Shown here: positions 25,261 to 34,397 of the stretch, piece by piece | Layout: each line of letters starts with the position of its first letter | How positions within the stretch are numbered: the stretch's first letter is position 1 | Notes under the pieces: generated by a model | The model's input: the letters and a program-made list of their open reading frames with translations, nothing else | Told to the model about the DNA's origin: nothing | Databases searched by the model: none | Translations under genes and position numbers: made by a program | Source of the DNA: JOPF136 sp035541255 | GTDB taxonomy: Bacteria > Acidobacteriota > Terriglobia > Acidiferrales > UBA7541 | Reading direction: 5' to 3' | Length of the DNA: 64,000 nucleotides | Assembly: GCA_035541255.1 (NCBI GenBank) | Contig: DATKNR010000075.1 | Span: forward strand, 1 to 64,000

Positions 25261-26439
25261 CTATGCCAGCGCCTGCCGCAGATCCGCGATCAGATCCTCC
25301 GCGTCCTCCAGGCCGACGGATACGCGAACGGTTCCCACCGTCACTCCGGCTTTTTTCAGCTCCTCCTGGCTCATGTTGTAGTGCGACGTGTACGCGGGCA
25401 GCACCACCAGCGATTCCACGCCGCCCAGGCTGGCCGCCAGCAGGAACACGCGCACGCGGTCGCAGAAGCGCCGCGCGGCTGCGAGCCCGCCTTTCATGTC
25501 GAACGCCATCATGCCGCCGTAGCCTTTCATCTGCCGCCGCGCGAGCGCATGGTCGGGATGCGACTTCAATCCCGGGTAGTGCACGCGCGCCACCTTCGGA
25601 TGCTTCTCCAGGAACCGCGCCACGGCCATCGCGTTTTCCGAGTGGCGGGGCATGCGAACGCCCAGCGATTTGATCCCGCGGTCGAGCAGGAAGGCCGCCT
25701 CGGGATCCATCGAGCCGCCCAGCTCGATCACCATCTCGCGCGTCTTCGCGATCGCCTCGCGGCTTCCCACTGCCGCTCCCGCGATGACGTCCGAATGTCC
25801 GCCGAGATACTTCGTCGCACTGTGCAGAACCACATCGAATCCGAGCGAAAGCGGCTTCTGCAGCAGCGGCGTGGCAAACGTATTGTCCACCATCGCCACG
25901 AGCCCGTGCCGCCGTGCAAATCCCGCGGCCTTCTCCAGGTCCACCAGACGCAGCGTTGGATTCGTCGGCGATTCCACGTAGAGCACGCGCGTCCGCGGCG
26001 TCACGAGACTCTCGATTCCCGCGAGGTCCGGCGTCACCTGCCGCACCACGATGCCGAGCCGCGGGAACGTGTCGCGCAGCAGCCGGTACGTCCCGCCGTA
26101 GAGCTGCGTCGAAGCAATTACCTCGTCGCCCGCGCTCAGGTGGCCAATCAACGTGCTCGCAATCGCGGCCATTCCAGACGCCGTGACAATCGCGGCCTCG
26201 CCGCCTTCCAGTTCCGCCAGTTTCCTCTCCGCCACCGTGAGCGTGGGATTGCCGTAGCGCGTATAGATGTACGCCTTGCTCTTGCCCGCGGCCCACAGCC
26301 TCATCTCCTCCGTGTTGCGGAAGGTGAAGTTAGACGTGCGCGAAATTGTCAGGCCCACCGGCGCGCCGACGCCGTGGCGCTCCCGTCCGGCGTGAATCGC
26401 CACCGTGGCAGGCTTCCAGTGGTTTCTTGCGTTCTTCAT
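25261..26439 (-). CDS. Cystathionine gamma-synthase/lyase family PLP enzyme
   Basis: Fold-type I pyridoxal-phosphate enzyme of sulfur amino acid metabolism, 392 residues. PLP-lysine motif VVLHSATKYLGGHSD (about 200-214), phosphate-loop TASGMAAIASTL (about 80), YVESPTNPTLRL, and the C-terminal SLGGVESLVVLPAYTSH. Residues alone do not separate cystathionine gamma-synthase, beta/gamma-lyase, methionine gamma-lyase and O-acylhomoserine sulfhydrylase. The ATG at 26439 has AAGGACG upstream. No neighbouring sulfur genes help to decide. Confidence 0.9.
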   Translation of the reverse strand: MKNARNHWKPATVAIHAGRERHGVGAPVGLTISRTSNFTFRNTEEMRLWAAGKSKAYIYTRYGNPTLTVAERKLAELEGGEAAIVTASGMAAIASTLIGHLSAGDEVIASTQLYGGTYRLLRDTFPRLGIVVRQVTPDLAGIESLVTPRTRVLYVESPTNPTLRLVDLEKAAGFARRHGLVAMVDNTFATPLLQKPLSLGFDVVLHSATKYLGGHSDVIAGAAVGSREAIAKTREMVIELGGSMDPEAAFLLDRGIKSLGVRMPRHSENAMAVARFLEKHPKVARVHYPGLKSHPDHALARRQMKGYGGMMAFDMKGGLAAARRFCDRVRVFLLAASLGGVESLVVLPAYTSHYNMSQEELKKAGVTVGTVRVSVGLEDAEDLIADLRQALA

Positions 26440-26546
26440 GGTTTTCGTCCTTGCGAAATCGGGAGCGAATCGGAAGCAGCAGGCCAAGCGTTTTCCGGCG
26501 GTCTCCCAACAACCAATTTGGACGCGGAAAAAAAACGGCGGCGCGG

Positions 26547-28658
26547 CTACTCTTCCTCTTCCTCCGACGGCACGCCGCGCTCTTTCTTCGCGAGGTCGAT
26601 GATTTTCTGCGCCAGCTCGCCGGGCACGAAATCGTAATGGGAAAACTCCATCGTGTAGCTGGCGCGTCCCTGGGTCATGGACGTGAGCGTGTTCGCGTAG
26701 CTCAGCAGTTCGGCGAGCGGGGCCTGGCCCTTGACGATGATGTTCGTGCCGCGCGTCTCGTTGCCGCTCACGCGCCCGCGCCGCCCGGAAAGATCGCCCA
26801 CAATGTCGCCCAGGAACTGCTCTGGTGCGTACACCTCGATGTTCATGATCGGTTCGAGCAGCGACGGCCGCGCCGCCTTCATGCATTCGCGGAAGGCCTT
26901 CGAGCCGGCCAGCTTAAACGCGAGTTCCGACGAATCCACGTCGTGATATTTCCCGTCATAGAGCACGGCGCGAAAATCCGTCACCGGAAATCCGGCCAGG
27001 AATCCGCGCTCCGCCGCGTCGCGCAGGCCCTTTTCCACCGCGGGGATGAAGTTGCGCGGAATCGCTCCGCCGAAAATATCGTCCACGAATTCCACTCCGC
27101 CGCCGCGCGCCAGCGGCTCCATGCGCACGCGCGCCACGCCGAACTGGCCGCGGCCTCCCGTCTGTTTTTTGTGCTTGCCTTCCGCGTCCGCCTTGCCGCG
27201 AATCGTCTCGCGGTAGGGAACCTTGGGCGGCTTCAGCGTCAGATCCACGTGATAGCGGTTGTGCAGTTTGGAGACGACGACCTCGATGTGTTTCTGTCCC
27301 GCGCCGCTCAGGAGAAATTCCTTCGTTTGCGGGTCGCGCGAAAAGCGCAGAGCCAGGTCCTCTTCCATCAGCTTGTGGATGGACTGGCCGATCTTGTCTT
27401 CGTCCGCGCGCGTCTTGGGCTCGACGGCGAACGTGATCGACGGCTCCGGAATCCGCGCCGTGCGGTAGTAGATGGGCGCGTTCTTGTCGCCCAGCGTGTC
27501 CCCGGTGAAGGTGTCCTTCAGCTTGGCCACGGAGCCGAAGTCGCCGGCGTGCAACTCCGCGACGGCTGCGCCTGTCTTGCCCTGCATCACCTGCAGGTGC
27601 TGGAATTTTTCGGACGAGTTGCGGTTGTAGTTCTGCAGCGCGGCGTCGTTCTTCACCACGCCACTCATCACCTTGAAGAAGCTGATGCGCCCGGCAAACA
27701 TGTCCACCACGGTCTTGAAGACGAACACGGAGGCGGGCGCCGAGTCCGCAATTTCGCGTTCTATTTCGTTGCCCTTGCCGGCGGGCTCGCTCGTCCCTTT
27801 CACCTTGCCGTGATAGTTTGGCGCGGGCATCATCGCGGCCAGAAAGCCGAGGATGGCTTCGCTGCCGATGTTGTTCAGCGCGGAGCTGACCATCACCGGA
27901 AACACCTTCTCCGCCATGATGGCCTGGTGCAGGCCTTCCTTCAGGTCCGCCTCGGGCAGCGTGCCCTTGTCGAAGAATTCCTCCATCAGCGCGTCGTCGC
28001 CTTCCGCCACCATTTCCACGAGCTTGGCGTGCGCCGCGTCGGCTTCCTCTTTCATGTCCGCGGGGATGTCTTCGATTTTTGCCTTGCCGTCGCCGCCGGG
28101 CGTGTAGACGTGCGCTTTCATGGAGACCAGGTCCACGAGGCCTCGGAACGTTTTTTCCTGGCCGATGGGCAGGTGCACGGGAACGATCTTGCGGCCGAAG
28201 GCCTGTTCCAGGGAGCCGAGCGCGCGTGCAAAGTCCGCATGCTCGCGGTCCATCCAGTTGATCACGAAAGCGCGCGGAATGTCGTACTCAGTGGCGTAGT
28301 CCCAAACTTTTTCGGTGACGACTTGCACGCCCGCGGCCGCGTCCACCAGGATGAGCGCGGAGTCGGCGGCAATCATGGAGCATTTGGTTTCGTTGACGAA
28401 GGTGGAGTCGCCGGGCGTGTCCAGCAGGTTGATCTTGGTGTTCTGCCACTCGGCGTAGGCGACGCCGGTGGAGATGGAGATTTTCTTTGCAATCTCTTCA
28501 TCGTCCCAGTCCGTGATGGTATTGCCTTCGGCCACTTTGGTGAGCTTGGGCGTGGCCCCCGCGGTGTAGAGCAGCGCGGAAGTGAGCTGGGTCTTGCCCG
28601 TGTTGCTGTGCCCCAGAACGGCCACGTTACGGATGGAATCTCCCGAGTAAGCTTTCAT
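26547..28658 (-). CDS. EF-G-like translational GTPase paralogue
   Basis: 703 residues, full EF-G length with GTPase, domain II, and the EF-G domain IV/V region at the end (PIMNIEVYAPEQFLGDIVGDL). The G1 loop GHSNTGKT is intact, but G3 reads DTPGDSTF instead of DTPGHxDF, losing the catalytic His, and G4 reads NWMDRE instead of NKMD. It is therefore a divergent paralogue like the EF-G2/FusA2 group rather than the housekeeping factor, with possibly slow or altered GTP hydrolysis. It stands alone, with no rpsL/rpsG/tuf neighbours. The ATG at 28658 has a poor ribosome site. Confidence 0.88.
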   Translation of the reverse strand: MKAYSGDSIRNVAVLGHSNTGKTQLTSALLYTAGATPKLTKVAEGNTITDWDDEEIAKKISISTGVAYAEWQNTKINLLDTPGDSTFVNETKCSMIAADSALILVDAAAGVQVVTEKVWDYATEYDIPRAFVINWMDREHADFARALGSLEQAFGRKIVPVHLPIGQEKTFRGLVDLVSMKAHVYTPGGDGKAKIEDIPADMKEEADAAHAKLVEMVAEGDDALMEEFFDKGTLPEADLKEGLHQAIMAEKVFPVMVSSALNNIGSEAILGFLAAMMPAPNYHGKVKGTSEPAGKGNEIEREIADSAPASVFVFKTVVDMFAGRISFFKVMSGVVKNDAALQNYNRNSSEKFQHLQVMQGKTGAAVAELHAGDFGSVAKLKDTFTGDTLGDKNAPIYYRTARIPEPSITFAVEPKTRADEDKIGQSIHKLMEEDLALRFSRDPQTKEFLLSGAGQKHIEVVVSKLHNRYHVDLTLKPPKVPYRETIRGKADAEGKHKKQTGGRGQFGVARVRMEPLARGGGVEFVDDIFGGAIPRNFIPAVEKGLRDAAERGFLAGFPVTDFRAVLYDGKYHDVDSSELAFKLAGSKAFRECMKAARPSLLEPIMNIEVYAPEQFLGDIVGDLSGRRGRVSGNETRGTNIIVKGQAPLAELLSYANTLTSMTQGRASYTMEFSHYDFVPGELAQKIIDLAKKERGVPSEEEEE

Positions 28659-29327
28659 CGATAGGACCCCAACCAGCAAAGGAATTGGTGTTGCAAGTTC
28701 TGCCTTCCTGCCCTGTACCGCACGGTTGGTCAAACGGTGTGCGGGGAAATTGCGGATGCTAGCACAGGGGAGTGACCGGTGAAAAGTGAATGGTGACGCT
28801 TCCTGCGAGCGCAGGATGTGCGCCGACAGGGCAGGCTGGGGCGGAGTGGAAAGGCGGAACGAGGAATCGACGGATTGGGCGGCGAAATGAACGGGACCCT
28901 GCCCCGTGGAGGGAGGCTGAGGGGGTGTTAACAATATGCCCATGCGCCCCACTCCCTGTGCGCGGAACGGTGGAAACCAAAGGACTTAGCGGAGGGCAAT
29001 TTTGGAAGAGTGGAATCTAAAGGAGTTACGGGAGAATTTTCGTAAGAGTTGCTTCGAAAGGAGTTAGAGGAGATTTTGAGGCCGAGTGCCCGGGTTGGTT
29101 TGGCGCGGTGCATCGAGGGCGACCCGCCCCCACTCTATCACGCTACAGGTAGATTGTCAATGGGTAAATACTGCATTGCGTTGTGAAGTACGCGGTCCTG
29201 AAGACTCGAGGCTCCGCTACACTATAGAGTGCGGGGCAGGTGCGTGGAGACGAGAAAAACATCGAAGCGAGACGCGAGCGGATCCCATTCGACTCGAGGA
29301 CTCGTTCAGGGTCAGCATCCTGGCCGG
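28659..29327. other. 670-base gene-poor region
   Basis: No frame here looks coding on either strand. It holds a 6-bp palindrome (28802-28807 with 28810-28815), three spaced direct repeats (28979-29077), and the divergent control regions of the EF-G-like gene and the membrane protein. G/C balance on the plus strand changes around here from C-rich to G-rich. I saw no DnaA-box cluster. Confidence 0.5.
28979..29077 (+). repeat. Three imperfect direct repeats, period about 38-40
   Basis: Copies at 28979-29003, 29019-29040 and 29057-29077, each AAAGGA(C/G)TTA followed by a purine-rich stretch ending in TTTT. Spacing is close to four helical turns, which would place copies on one face of the DNA. 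They may be an operator array or a decayed repeat. Confidence 0.5.
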
Positions 29328-29729
29328 ATGCTGAGGACGGCGATGGGGGTGTTTCTGTTTTTCGGGGCGACGATGGCGTGCTTTGCGGGGACGACGCTCG
29401 TGTGGCGCGGGACGGCGCTGGACCGGGCGTGGGAACTGAATCCGGTGGGCTACAGGGAACTGACGAGATTCGGGACCTGGATCGGGCTGCCCTTCTTCGT
29501 GCTGAGCGCGGCCATGCTGGTGGCGGGGATTGGATGGTTCCGGCGGCGGCTGTGGGCTTGGAGATTGACGGTGGGAATGATGGCCGCGCATCTGGTTGGG
29601 GACCTGGTCAATGTGATTCGCGGAGCGGTGCTGGAGGGAGCGATCGGGCTTTTCGCCGTGGGTGTGGTGCTGGCATGGATGCTGAGGAACTCAGTGAAGA
29701 AGGAATTCGACGCGAGGGAGCACGGCTAA
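29328..29729 (+). CDS. Small integral membrane protein of unknown function
   Basis: 133 residues from the ATG at 29328, chosen because translation further upstream is Arg/Ser-rich and unlike a protein. Four hydrophobic segments at about 5-22, 42-62, 72-92 and 98-116, with positively charged loops. No recognisable motif. The coding pattern is strongly G-rich, like the genes to its right. It is followed by repeats, not by a linked gene. Confidence 0.6.
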   Translation: MLRTAMGVFLFFGATMACFAGTTLVWRGTALDRAWELNPVGYRELTRFGTWIGLPFFVLSAAMLVAGIGWFRRRLWAWRLTVGMMAAHLVGDLVNVIRGAVLEGAIGLFAVGVVLAWMLRNSVKKEFDAREHG

Positions 29730-29763
29730 GACAAGTCGGGAGTCGCGCGCCGAGGCGCCGAGA

Positions 29764-29831
29764 CCTGCCTGCGGCAGGCAGGATCAGAGGGACGCAAAGC
29801 CAAAGATAGAGATGCCGACCTGAAAGTCGGC
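29764..29831 (+). repeat. Two intergenic palindromes
   Basis: A 9-bp perfect inverted repeat CCTGCCTGC/GCAGGCAGG around one base (29764-29782), and a GCCGAC/GTCGGC hairpin (29814-29819 with 29826-29831) followed by GCTACAAAG. Both are typical of short palindromes dispersed in Acidobacteriota-like genomes. They lie between two plus-strand genes and probably serve as mRNA ends. Confidence 0.5.
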
Positions 29832-29873
29832 GCTACAAAGGAAACGCCGGGGCGGGGACGGGCCTGTAAGAAT

Positions 29874-29903
29874 TGTCAGTGGCGGGGGGAGCGGGGGCAT
29901 ACT
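29874..29903 (+). promoter_or_regulatory. Possible promoter of the AsmA gene
   Basis: TTGTCA (29874-29879), 18 bases, CATACT (29898-29903). Each box matches the sigma70 consensus at 4-5 of 6 positions. Predicted transcription would start about 95 bases before the ATG at 30006. Confidence 0.4.
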
Positions 29904-30005
29904 ATAAGAGCCTAGTGGTAACGTCTGCCTACGCTGAGTGAACGGTATCGCCGCCCGCCGCGGTACCGGAAGTGACCCTGCGAGTCCGAGAGGGGGAACT
30001 CACAC

Positions 30006-31622
30006 ATGAAATTCCTGAAGATTGCAGCCATCGCCGTAGTGGCCATCTTTGTAATCCTGCTGGTGATTCCGTTTTTCATCAACGTGAACAGCTTCAAGCC
30101 GAAGGTCGAATCGGAGGTTACGGCTGCCCTGGGACGCAAAACGGAGGTGGGCAACCTGAGCCTGTCCATCATCACCGGAAGCGTGGGTGTGGACAACATC
30201 TCGATCGCGGACGATCCCGCGTTCAGTTCGTCGCCGTTTCTGACGGCGAAGTCGCTGAAGGTGGGAGTGGAGCTGATTCCGCTGATCTTCTCGAAAGAGC
30301 TGAAGGTGACCGGAATCACTCTGGATGAGCCGAACATTTCGCTGCTGAGCAACGCGAAGGGCGTGTGGAATTTCTCGACCATCGGAGGGAACGCGCCGAA
30401 AAGCAGCTCGAAATCGGCGGATCCGCCGGCGTCGGGCGCGCTCTCCGTGGGCGAGCTGAAGGTGAACAACGGCAAAGTGACGATCGGCAAGGCGCATTCG
30501 TCGGCCAAGCCGCTGGTGATTGAAAAAGTGGACCTGAAAGTGAACGACTTCTCGACGACCTCGCAATTTCCGTTCACGCTTTCGGCCGCGCTGCCGGGCG
30601 GAGGCAACATGAAGCTGGACGGGAAAGCAGGCCCGCTGAATGCCGCGGCCACTCCGCTGGCTGCGACGGTGAAAGTGAACAAGCTGGATCTGGCGTCGAT
30701 CGGGGCGGACCCGAGCGTGGGGCTTGCCGGGCTGGCGAATCTGGATGGCTCGCTCGATTCCGACGGGAAAAGCGCCAAACTGAACGCCACACTGACGGCG
30801 GACAAGCTGAAGATGTCGCCGAAGGGCTCGCCCGCGCCGCGCTCGGTGGAAATGAAATTTGCCACCAACTACAACGTGAAGGCGGAGTCGGGAACGCTCT
30901 CGCAGGGAGACATTTCCTACGGCAAGGCGATGGCGCATCTGACGGGCAATTACCGGATGGAAGGCGAAGCCACCGTGGTGAACATGAAGCTCAACGGCCA
31001 GGCGCTGCCGGTGGATGAGCTCGAGTCGCTGCTGCCGGCGCTGGGGGTGACGCTGCCTTCGGGCACGAGCCTGAAGGGCGGAACGCTTTCCACCAACCTC
31101 GACATCACCGGGCCGACGGACAAACTGGTGATCGCGGGGCCGATCAAAATCGAAAACACGGAGCTGACGGGCTTTGACATGGGCTCGAAGCTTGGCGCGC
31201 TTTCCGCGTTCGGCGGGAAGGCTGCCTCGAGCAAGAACACCGCGATTCAGAACTGCAGCACGGACGTGCGCATGGCGCCGGAAGGCACCAAGGCGGACAA
31301 CATCAATCTGAACGTGCCGTCTATCGGCGTGGTGACCGGCTCCGGAACGGTGAGCCCGGCGGGCGCGCTCGACTTCCACATGGTGGCCAATCTGAGCGGC
31401 GGCGGAGGCGGGGTGACGCAACTGGCCGGACTGGGCGGGAGCAAAGGCGGCAACGGAATCCCGTTCATGATTGCGGGGACAACCTCGGATCCGAAATTCC
31501 TGCCCGACGTGAAAGGAATGGCCGGCAGCATGGCGCAGCAGGCTCTGAGCGAGAAGATGGGGACGAGCGGCCAGAATCCGGCGAGCGCGCTCAGCGGATT
31601 CCTGAAGAAAAAGAAGCCGTAG
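30006..31622 (+). CDS. AsmA family envelope protein
   Basis: 538 residues. An N-terminal membrane anchor (about 4-27) is followed by the AsmA N-domain (SVGVDNISIADDP, SLKVGVELIPLIF) and a long, beta-rich repeat region, with an AsmA-like C-domain near 430-500 containing a Gly-rich loop. AsmA-type proteins span the periplasm and are thought to move or control phospholipids between the membranes, so this gene supports a two-membrane envelope. The ATG is preceded by GAGGGGGAA. It converges with the isoaspartyl peptidase gene. Confidence 0.88.
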   Translation: MKFLKIAAIAVVAIFVILLVIPFFINVNSFKPKVESEVTAALGRKTEVGNLSLSIITGSVGVDNISIADDPAFSSSPFLTAKSLKVGVELIPLIFSKELKVTGITLDEPNISLLSNAKGVWNFSTIGGNAPKSSSKSADPPASGALSVGELKVNNGKVTIGKAHSSAKPLVIEKVDLKVNDFSTTSQFPFTLSAALPGGGNMKLDGKAGPLNAAATPLAATVKVNKLDLASIGADPSVGLAGLANLDGSLDSDGKSAKLNATLTADKLKMSPKGSPAPRSVEMKFATNYNVKAESGTLSQGDISYGKAMAHLTGNYRMEGEATVVNMKLNGQALPVDELESLLPALGVTLPSGTSLKGGTLSTNLDITGPTDKLVIAGPIKIENTELTGFDMGSKLGALSAFGGKAASSKNTAIQNCSTDVRMAPEGTKADNINLNVPSIGVVTGSGTVSPAGALDFHMVANLSGGGGGVTQLAGLGGSKGGNGIPFMIAGTTSDPKFLPDVKGMAGSMAQQALSEKMGTSGQNPASALSGFLKKKKP

Positions 31623-31636
31623 GCAGAGGGACGGCG

Positions 31637-32647
31637 CTACACACCCACGCGAAAATTTCCGTCGGATGAGGCGACGCCCCAGACCATTTGGGGCGTGTTG
31701 AACGCAAATCCCGGAGTGCCGTTGCGGTCGAGCAGGATGATGCCGCCGGTGCCTCCGGCGCGCGCGGCGAGCAGACGGATGCTATCCTCCGCGGCCTGCT
31801 GTGCGGAACGGCCCGCGCGAAGCATTTCCACCGCGGTTTTTGCCATCACGATTTTCATGATGGCTTCGCCCCAACCCGTAGACGAGACTCCGCCCGCTTC
31901 CACGTCCGCATAGCAGCCGCAGCCAATCATGGGCGAATCGCCGACGCGTCCCGGAACTTTCGAGCAGGTGCCGCCAGTGGACGTTGCGGCGAAGAGGCGG
32001 CCATCGCGGTCCATCGCGACCGCTCCGACGGTTCCTCCATCCTGATGCATTGGGCCGGGACCGGATTGTAGCGGCGAAGGCTGCGGACGCGGAGCGGGCG
32101 GCCCGGTGTGGGCATCGGCTGCGGCGAGGGCTTCGCGGTAGGCGTCGGAGAACAGAAACACCGGATCGTGGAACTGGCGCTGGTGGCCGAATCGCCGGCA
32201 GAGCCGCCAGGCGCGGCGCTCGCGGTCGATGATCAAGTCCTCCGGACGGCAGAGGGGAAAGCCCTGTTCGAGGGCGAACTGTTCGGCGCCGGAGCCGGCG
32301 AGCAGCATGTGATGGCTGGCTTCCATCACCTTGCGGGCGAGACGGATGGGATTGCGGATGCGTTCGACGGCAGCGACGGCGCCGGAGCGGAGCGTGCTGC
32401 CGTCACAGACGATGGCGTCGAGCGAGACGTGGCCGTCGCGATTCAGGTGCGAGCCGGTGCCGGCGTCGAATTCGGGGTTGTCTTCGAGAGAGACGATGGC
32501 GGCTTCCACGGCGTCGAGGGCGGAGCCGCCGGAGGAGAGAATCTTCCACCCGGCGGCGAGAGCGTCGCGGCAGCCGGATTTGCAGGAGTCAATGGCGGAG
32601 TCGGGAACGGCGAAGGCGCCGCCGTGGACGATGAGTGAGGGAGACAC
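31637..32647 (-). CDS. Isoaspartyl peptidase/L-asparaginase (Ntn hydrolase)
   Basis: Plant-type asparaginase family that autocleaves to alpha and beta chains and removes isoaspartyl residues from peptides. The nucleophile Thr follows the cleavage site in QDGGTVGAVAMD (about 210), and GRVGDSPMIGCGCYAD and STGWGEAIMK carry substrate contacts. About 336 residues from the GTG at 32647, which precedes SLIVHGGA, the family start. An earlier in-frame GTG (32692) adds 15 atypical residues. No ribosome site is strong at either. Confidence 0.9.
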   Translation of the reverse strand: MSPSLIVHGGAFAVPDSAIDSCKSGCRDALAAGWKILSSGGSALDAVEAAIVSLEDNPEFDAGTGSHLNRDGHVSLDAIVCDGSTLRSGAVAAVERIRNPIRLARKVMEASHHMLLAGSGAEQFALEQGFPLCRPEDLIIDRERRAWRLCRRFGHQRQFHDPVFLFSDAYREALAAADAHTGPPAPRPQPSPLQSGPGPMHQDGGTVGAVAMDRDGRLFAATSTGGTCSKVPGRVGDSPMIGCGCYADVEAGGVSSTGWGEAIMKIVMAKTAVEMLRAGRSAQQAAEDSIRLLAARAGGTGGIILLDRNGTPGFAFNTPQMVWGVASSDGNFRVGV

Positions 32648-32829
32648 GGGCGATATTCTAACGGGAAGAGAGAAGAAGAAAAGAGATACCACAGAGAAAT
32701 AGAGAAAACGGAGTTCTCACGAAAAAGGAGGGACAGAAGGACTCGACACAGAGGTGCACGCCTGCACCGAGGCTGCGGAGGGCAGGCAGAAGACGCAGGG
32801 AAGAAAACGCAGAGGAATGCCGAGAGAGG

Positions 32830-33588
32830 CTAATCGCCTTGCGGTTTAGGGTGCAGAGAGAGTTCGGCTGTGGCGCCGGGATCGGACCGGCCCTGCCCGG
32901 CTGCGGCAGCGCGGGCAGAGGTGGCCGGCTCGCGAGGGGCATCACCCACGGGCGCAGCAGTTGCGGCAACGCCGGCGGGGACAGTGCGCGGCACAACGTC
33001 GACCAGACGGCCGGCCTGGATTTCATTCCAGGTGTGCACGATGCGCTGGATGACGGAAATATTCGGTCCGATGGCGAGAAGCCAAAGCGCGGGCGCCATG
33101 CGATTGCCGAGAGCGCCGAGAATCAGGAGGACGATGCGCTCGGGACGTTCCCAAAAGCCGGCCTTGCAGCTGGGGATGAGAGATTCGGCGCGTGCGCGTG
33201 CGTAGCTGACCATCACCGAGCCGGCCATGGCCACCCCGACGAGGATGGCGTAGAAGAAACGATCCACGCGCGCGTAGTATACGAGCAGGCCGAGATAGAG
33301 GACCAAGTCGGAATAGCGGTCAATTACGGAATCGAAAAAGCCGCCGAAGGTGGTGACGCGCCCCTGAGCGCGCGCGACGCGCCCGTCGGTCATGTCGAAG
33401 ACGCCGGCGAGAATCATGACGGCGCCGGCGGCGGGGAAACGACCGGCGGCGAAGAGCACGGCGGCCCAGATATTGATGACGAGTCCGGTGAAGGTAAGAA
33501 CGTTGGGATGCACACCGGTGGCGGCGAGGCCGTCTACAATCTTGTAGAGCAGCCAGTGGCCGGCCTTACCGATTTTCTCCGTAATCAT
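32830..33588 (-). CDS. CDP-alcohol phosphatidyltransferase
   Basis: Membrane enzyme that joins an alcohol head group to a CDP-lipid. 252 residues with the complete motif DGRVARAQGRVTTFGG then FDSVIDR (about 68-93), holding the four metal-binding Asp. About six hydrophobic segments up to residue 185. The C-terminal 50 residues are Ala/Pro-rich and probably cytosolic and disordered. It could be a phosphatidylglycerophosphate or phosphatidylinositol-phosphate-type synthase. greA ends 43 bases upstream on the same strand. Confidence 0.9.
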   Translation of the reverse strand: MITEKIGKAGHWLLYKIVDGLAATGVHPNVLTFTGLVINIWAAVLFAAGRFPAAGAVMILAGVFDMTDGRVARAQGRVTTFGGFFDSVIDRYSDLVLYLGLLVYYARVDRFFYAILVGVAMAGSVMVSYARARAESLIPSCKAGFWERPERIVLLILGALGNRMAPALWLLAIGPNISVIQRIVHTWNEIQAGRLVDVVPRTVPAGVAATAAPVGDAPREPATSARAAAAGQGRSDPGATAELSLHPKPQGD

Positions 33589-33630
33589 GTGCGGCGACGC
33601 TCTGCCAGATTCCCCTGTTCGAGCCGAAGA

Positions 33631-34113
33631 CTATTCCGAATTCTCGTGAATGGTAACCAGTTTCAGGATTTCCAGCTCCTTTTTGCCGGCGGGGGTGACG
33701 ACGAGGACCGTGTCGCCCGCGGTCTTGCCCATGAGCGCGCGGCCAATGGGCGAGGTGGTGGAAATCCAGCCCTTGGAGGCGTCCGCCTCCTCGGTGGTTA
33801 CCAGTTTGTACTCCGTCTTCACGGATTTATCCACGTCCATAACCATGACGCGGGAGCCGTAGGCGGCCTTGTTCCGCGGCAGATTGTCGAGGTTCATCAT
33901 GGCCACGTTGGATAGTCGCTGCTGGAGCTGGCCCATGCGAGCGGTAACATACGACTGGCGCTCTTTGGCGTACTTGTATTCGGCGTTTTCGGAAAGGTCG
34001 CCATGGGCGCGGGCCTTCATGAGTTCCTTGGGGAGCTCGTGATTGAGCTCATGCTCGAGGCGATGCAGTTCTTCTTCGAGTTTTTTGCGGATTTTCTGTT
34101 CGATCTCGCCCAT
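33631..34113 (-). CDS. greA: Transcription elongation factor GreA
   Basis: Stimulates the intrinsic RNA-cleavage activity of stalled RNA polymerase. 160 residues: coiled-coil hairpin (about 1-75) with the acidic tip in ARAHGDLSENAEYKYAKERQ, then the FKBP-like domain ending in GDTVLVVTPAGKKELEIL. The ATG at 34113 is the family start; upstream in-frame codons run into the tRNA gene. It lies 87 bases downstream of tRNA-Ser on the same strand and may be expressed by readthrough from the tRNA promoter. Confidence 0.95.
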   Translation of the reverse strand: MGEIEQKIRKKLEEELHRLEHELNHELPKELMKARAHGDLSENAEYKYAKERQSYVTARMGQLQQRLSNVAMMNLDNLPRNKAAYGSRVMVMDVDKSVKTEYKLVTTEEADASKGWISTTSPIGRALMGKTAGDTVLVVTPAGKKELEILKLVTIHENSE

Positions 34114-34197
34114 AACAACACCAGCCTCGTCCCAGCGCTCAGCCCGCCCGCAGAAGGCTACGTGCGCGGTGCATGGCGGAGCTGCGTACCATGCGGT

Positions 34198-34294
<97 letters not shown>

Positions 34295-34347
34295 GCACGC
34301 ACAAATCAGGTTTTTGCCCCGGGCCGGGCGCCCGCGGCGCAGGAAAA

Positions 34348-34353
34348 ATTATA
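34348..34353 (-). promoter_or_regulatory. -10 box of the tRNA-Ser promoter
   Basis: Perfect TATAAT on the minus strand (34353-34348), about 54 bases before the mature 5' end. The corresponding -35 position is G/C-rich with no good match, so only the -10 is certain. Confidence 0.5.
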
Positions 34354-34397
34354 CCACGCGAATCCGGGGTGGCTGGGAGGTAGCGGACGGGGCCGGG

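Noticed and set aside
26346..28664. Long plus-strand frame opposite the EF-G-like gene
   Set aside because: His/Arg/Val-rich antisense of a well-supported GTPase gene; no motif and no ribosome site.
28659..29327. Replication origin
   Set aside because: The strand-bias change is suggestive, but there is no dnaA/dnaN and I saw no cluster of DnaA boxes or AT-rich unwinding element.
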